Shown: one piece after another, positions 48,289 to 49,959 of the stretch
Layout: every line of letters starts with the position of its first letter
Position numbering within the stretch: position 1 is the stretch's first letter
DNA from: a virus
Virus record (IMG/VR): IMGVR_UViG_3300028030_000014
Location: 1-49,959 of that record
DNA: 49,959 bases
Strand: one strand, 5' to 3'
Position numbers and translations under genes: made by a program
The notes under the pieces: generated by a model
Database searches by the model: none
Seen by the model: only the letters and a program-made list of their open reading frames with translations
What the model was told of the DNA's origin: nothing

Positions 48289-48855
48289 TTACCTCTGCTT
48301 TGGGAACATGGATTCCATCTTGGTATTGATAGGGTTTAGGATTTCTGAAAAATCATAAATCGGATAACCCTTATTGCATTTTATGCCTGTAAGATGTGCG
48401 TTAACAGCACTGACACCGTGCATGACTGTGGTATGATCACGTTTAATCTTGCGCCCGATTTCAGGATATGACAAGTTTGTGTATGTGTATAAAAGCCAGC
48501 ACACAACCTGCCGCGCCCTTGCCAAGCGGTTAAACCGGCGCTTTGACACAATTTCAGGCCATAAGTATCCCAAATAATCATAGCAATTATCCCGGATGAA
48601 TTCGGAAGCCTTGTTACGAGCCTTAATCTGCATCGCAAGCTTTCGCTTATAGTCGTAATCATCATCAGCAATGATTTTTTCATAGTATTTCAGGATATGG
48701 TCTTTGTAGTTGTGAGGCGTCATTACCGCCTTTGCCTTGCGCGGGGTTTTGGCGGGTTTTAGGGATGACTTTGGTATACCTGCCCATAAATTAGCCCTTG
48801 CCGCACTGTACCTGGCTAAATAAGAAGATTTGACGGGGTTTTGCGTTGTTTGCAT
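48289..48855 (-). CDS. Stand-alone DnaA domain IV-like DNA-binding protein
   Basis: A 188-aa protein without the AAA+ part of DnaA. The C-terminal half holds the DnaA domain IV helix-turn-helix: ARARQVVCWLLYTYTNLSYPEIG then KIKRDHTTVMHG (split here), with the DnaA-signature D140-H-T-T-V-M-H146. This domain binds 9-base DnaA boxes. The N-terminal half is basic. It may compete with host DnaA, or mark the phage origin. I chose the ATG at 48855 because AGGAG lies eight bases ahead; ATGs at 48861 and further out fit less well. Confidence 0.82.
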   Translation of the reverse strand: MQTTQNPVKSSYLARYSAARANLWAGIPKSSLKPAKTPRKAKAVMTPHNYKDHILKYYEKIIADDDYDYKRKLAMQIKARNKASEFIRDNCYDYLGYLWPEIVSKRRFNRLARARQVVCWLLYTYTNLSYPEIGRKIKRDHTTVMHGVSAVNAHLTGIKCNKGYPIYDFSEILNPINTKMESMFPKQR

Positions 48856-48866
48856 GTCCATAACTC

Positions 48867-49298
48867 CTAACTGACTAAACATGATGTATGATTACAATAT
48901 GATTTTGTCCGGCATCTTTGGCACATGCGATTGTGTGGACCTTCTGAATCAAAGATACAGCCGCAGGTAATGCACCATCTTTTTTCGGTCGGGTTATCGT
49001 GATAAGATTTCACGATCCGGTATTTTGTTGCACGATTGCCAGCATTAGAATGCGGTGCTGTCTGCTTGCCGGTTTTTATAAAAACGTAATAAGGATTTTT
49101 CGCCTTGATATATTTGATCAACCCTTCATTTTTTAATATGCGTACTGACTTCCACACTTGAGGTTTTTTAATGCCCAATGCAGCGGCTATGTCTGCCCCT
49201 GTTCCAGCCGGTTTGTCGTTTTCGGCACAATAAATAAGATAATCATAAACCTTATTTCGGTTTTTTGTCGTGATAGGTTTAACTCTCTCGTATTTCAT
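48867..49298 (-). CDS. Winged-helix and zinc-ribbon protein
   Basis: A 143-aa protein. Residues 12-75 look like a winged helix-turn-helix (GTGADIAAALGIKKPQVWKS, then LKNEGLIKYI). The C-terminus has C109-x2-C112 and C126-x2-C129, a zinc ribbon, followed by two more cysteines. It likely acts as a DNA-binding regulator or replication accessory. It overlaps its neighbour by four bases. Confidence 0.68.
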   Translation of the reverse strand: MKYERVKPITTKNRNKVYDYLIYCAENDKPAGTGADIAAALGIKKPQVWKSVRILKNEGLIKYIKAKNPYYVFIKTGKQTAPHSNAGNRATKYRIVKSYHDNPTEKRWCITCGCIFDSEGPHNRMCQRCRTKSYCNHTSCLVS

Positions 49299-49564
49299 GA
49301 CTTGCTCTCTTGTGTTGCTTTGCTTACGATAGCTTTTGTTTCTTGACGCAAGTCAACCATATAACCAATAAGATCACAACATTGCTCTTTAGTAATATCA
49401 CTCACCGCTGTAATGGCTACAAAAGCACTGCCAAGTATTGCGGTTGCCATTGTATTGGCATCATCGTTATATTTTTGAGCCAACTCATATGCTAAATCAA
49501 TAATCTTGTTTGCATCTTCTGCGCCAACATATCCGTATTCTTTGCCTTGTGTTGTTTTACTCAT
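49295..49564 (-). CDS. Hypothetical early protein
   Basis: An 89-aa helical protein. The start at 49564 has AAAGGAAAG ahead; the frame reaches 49588 but that part overlaps the methyltransferase end. A central stretch (TMATAILGSAFVAITAV) is hydrophobic. No family recognised. Confidence 0.62.
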   Translation of the reverse strand: MSKTTQGKEYGYVGAEDANKIIDLAYELAQKYNDDANTMATAILGSAFVAITAVSDITKEQCCDLIGYMVDLRQETKAIVSKATQESKS

Positions 49565-49580
49565 GTTCTTTCCTTTTCTG

Positions 49581-49959
49581 TTAATCATAGTCGCCCGGAC
49601 GCTCCAGCCGCTTGCGGCAGGGGGGAATCCATGTAAAGCGGGTTTTGTTGTCGCTGTCGCATTTGTTCCAGACCAGCCAGCAATAAGCGGTGGCGGTCGA
49701 TCCAGTTTTGGTAACGTGACCTTTATGCAAAACTACCCGTTCACTGAATTGAGCAATTATTGACGGCGGATTGACGTTAAACAGGCGTTCATATCGGCCA
49801 ATGCTTTCAAGAAAAGCCGATCGCACAAACATTGCAACACCAACAGTTGAGCGATCGCGCGCCATTTCAATGAACTGCTCTGCAAGTTTGAATGGCGGGT
49901 TTGTAATTGTCCAGTCTGCTTTAGGTTGGTTGCTGCCGGGATACAGATAATCCCTGACA
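49581..49959 (-). CDS. DNA N6-adenine methyltransferase, C-terminal part (gene starts at 242)
   Basis: The last 125 codons plus one base of the methyltransferase that begins at 242 and crosses the window edge. The catalytic motif NPPFKLAEQF (residues 101-110 of the joined 206-aa protein) is here, preceded by ADWTIT. 'FVRSAFLES', a 'RYERLF' segment and a 'CWLVWNKC' strand follow. No target-recognition domain is visible. The base at 49959 completes the codon opened by bases 2 and 1 (GA plus T, Asp 81). Confidence 0.9.
   Translation of the reverse strand, partial: VRDYLYPGSNQPKADWTITNPPFKLAEQFIEMARDRSTVGVAMFVRSAFLESIGRYERLFNVNPPSIIAQFSERVVLHKGHVTKTGSTATAYCWLVWNKCDSDNKTRFTWIPPCRKRLERPGDYD

Noticed and set aside
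1-49959. Search for integrase, excisionase, Cro/CI pair and partition genes
   Set aside because: None recognised; the XRE and RHH proteins alone do not show lysogeny, so no temperate life style is claimed.

Overview
The window is a tailed double-stranded DNA phage genome and almost certainly a complete one. A DNA adenine methyltransferase gene is cut by the window edges: its N-terminal part runs off base 1 and its C-terminal part runs in from base 49959. Joining the two ends restores one open frame (206 aa) with no base missing. The molecule is therefore circular or circularly permuted, which fits a small terminase of the P22 gp3 type (headful packaging). The tail genes (tape measure, tail tube, terminator, G/GT-like frameshift chaperones, L, K and J homologues, no sheath or baseplate wedge) indicate siphovirus morphology. 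A GTA-type 3TM holin and a DUF6456-like protein suggest an alphaproteobacterial host; this is inference. No integrase, excisionase, tRNA, CRISPR or insertion sequence was found, so a virulent life style is likely but not proven.

There are four transcription blocks. (1) A leftward early operon starts at a divergent promoter near 4.65 kb, runs through base 1 and continues from 49.96 kb to a terminator near 46.48 kb. It encodes a ribbon-helix-helix regulator followed by an attenuator-like terminator, small proteins, a PAPS-reductase-family protein, an HTH microprotein, a DUF1064 nuclease-like protein, a DUF1376 replication protein with a possible helicase loader, C5-type and N6-type methyltransferases, a winged-helix/zinc-ribbon protein, a DnaA domain-IV-only protein and SSB. 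(2) A rightward early operon (4.7-15.5 kb) encodes many small proteins and a recombination set (RecB/Cas4-like exonuclease, Rad52-like annealing protein, HNH/Ref-like nuclease). It also encodes a SpoU/TrmH RNA methyltransferase, several small membrane proteins, DUF3268 and DUF4326 proteins, an XRE regulator and an SPFH/prohibitin-like membrane protein. (3) A leftward late operon (about 43.6-15.5 kb) runs in order: terminase, portal, scaffold, capsid, a fibre-like protein, a secreted thermonuclease, connectors, a MuF-type minor head protein fused to an HExxH metallopeptidase-like domain, tail genes, fibres/tailspike, and lysis genes. (4) A short rightward island (44.5-46.5 kb), with its own strong promoter and terminator, encodes a DUF4942-adenine methyltransferase and an XRE protein.

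The points most worth following up are the MuF-metallopeptidase fusion, the 430-base structured non-coding region upstream of the terminase with four evenly spaced CTAG tetramers, the phage SPFH protein, the stand-alone DnaA domain IV, a small opposite-strand gene inside the tail operon, and the A_AAT_TTT programmed frameshift. Functions are assigned from motif recognition by eye; no database search was run.
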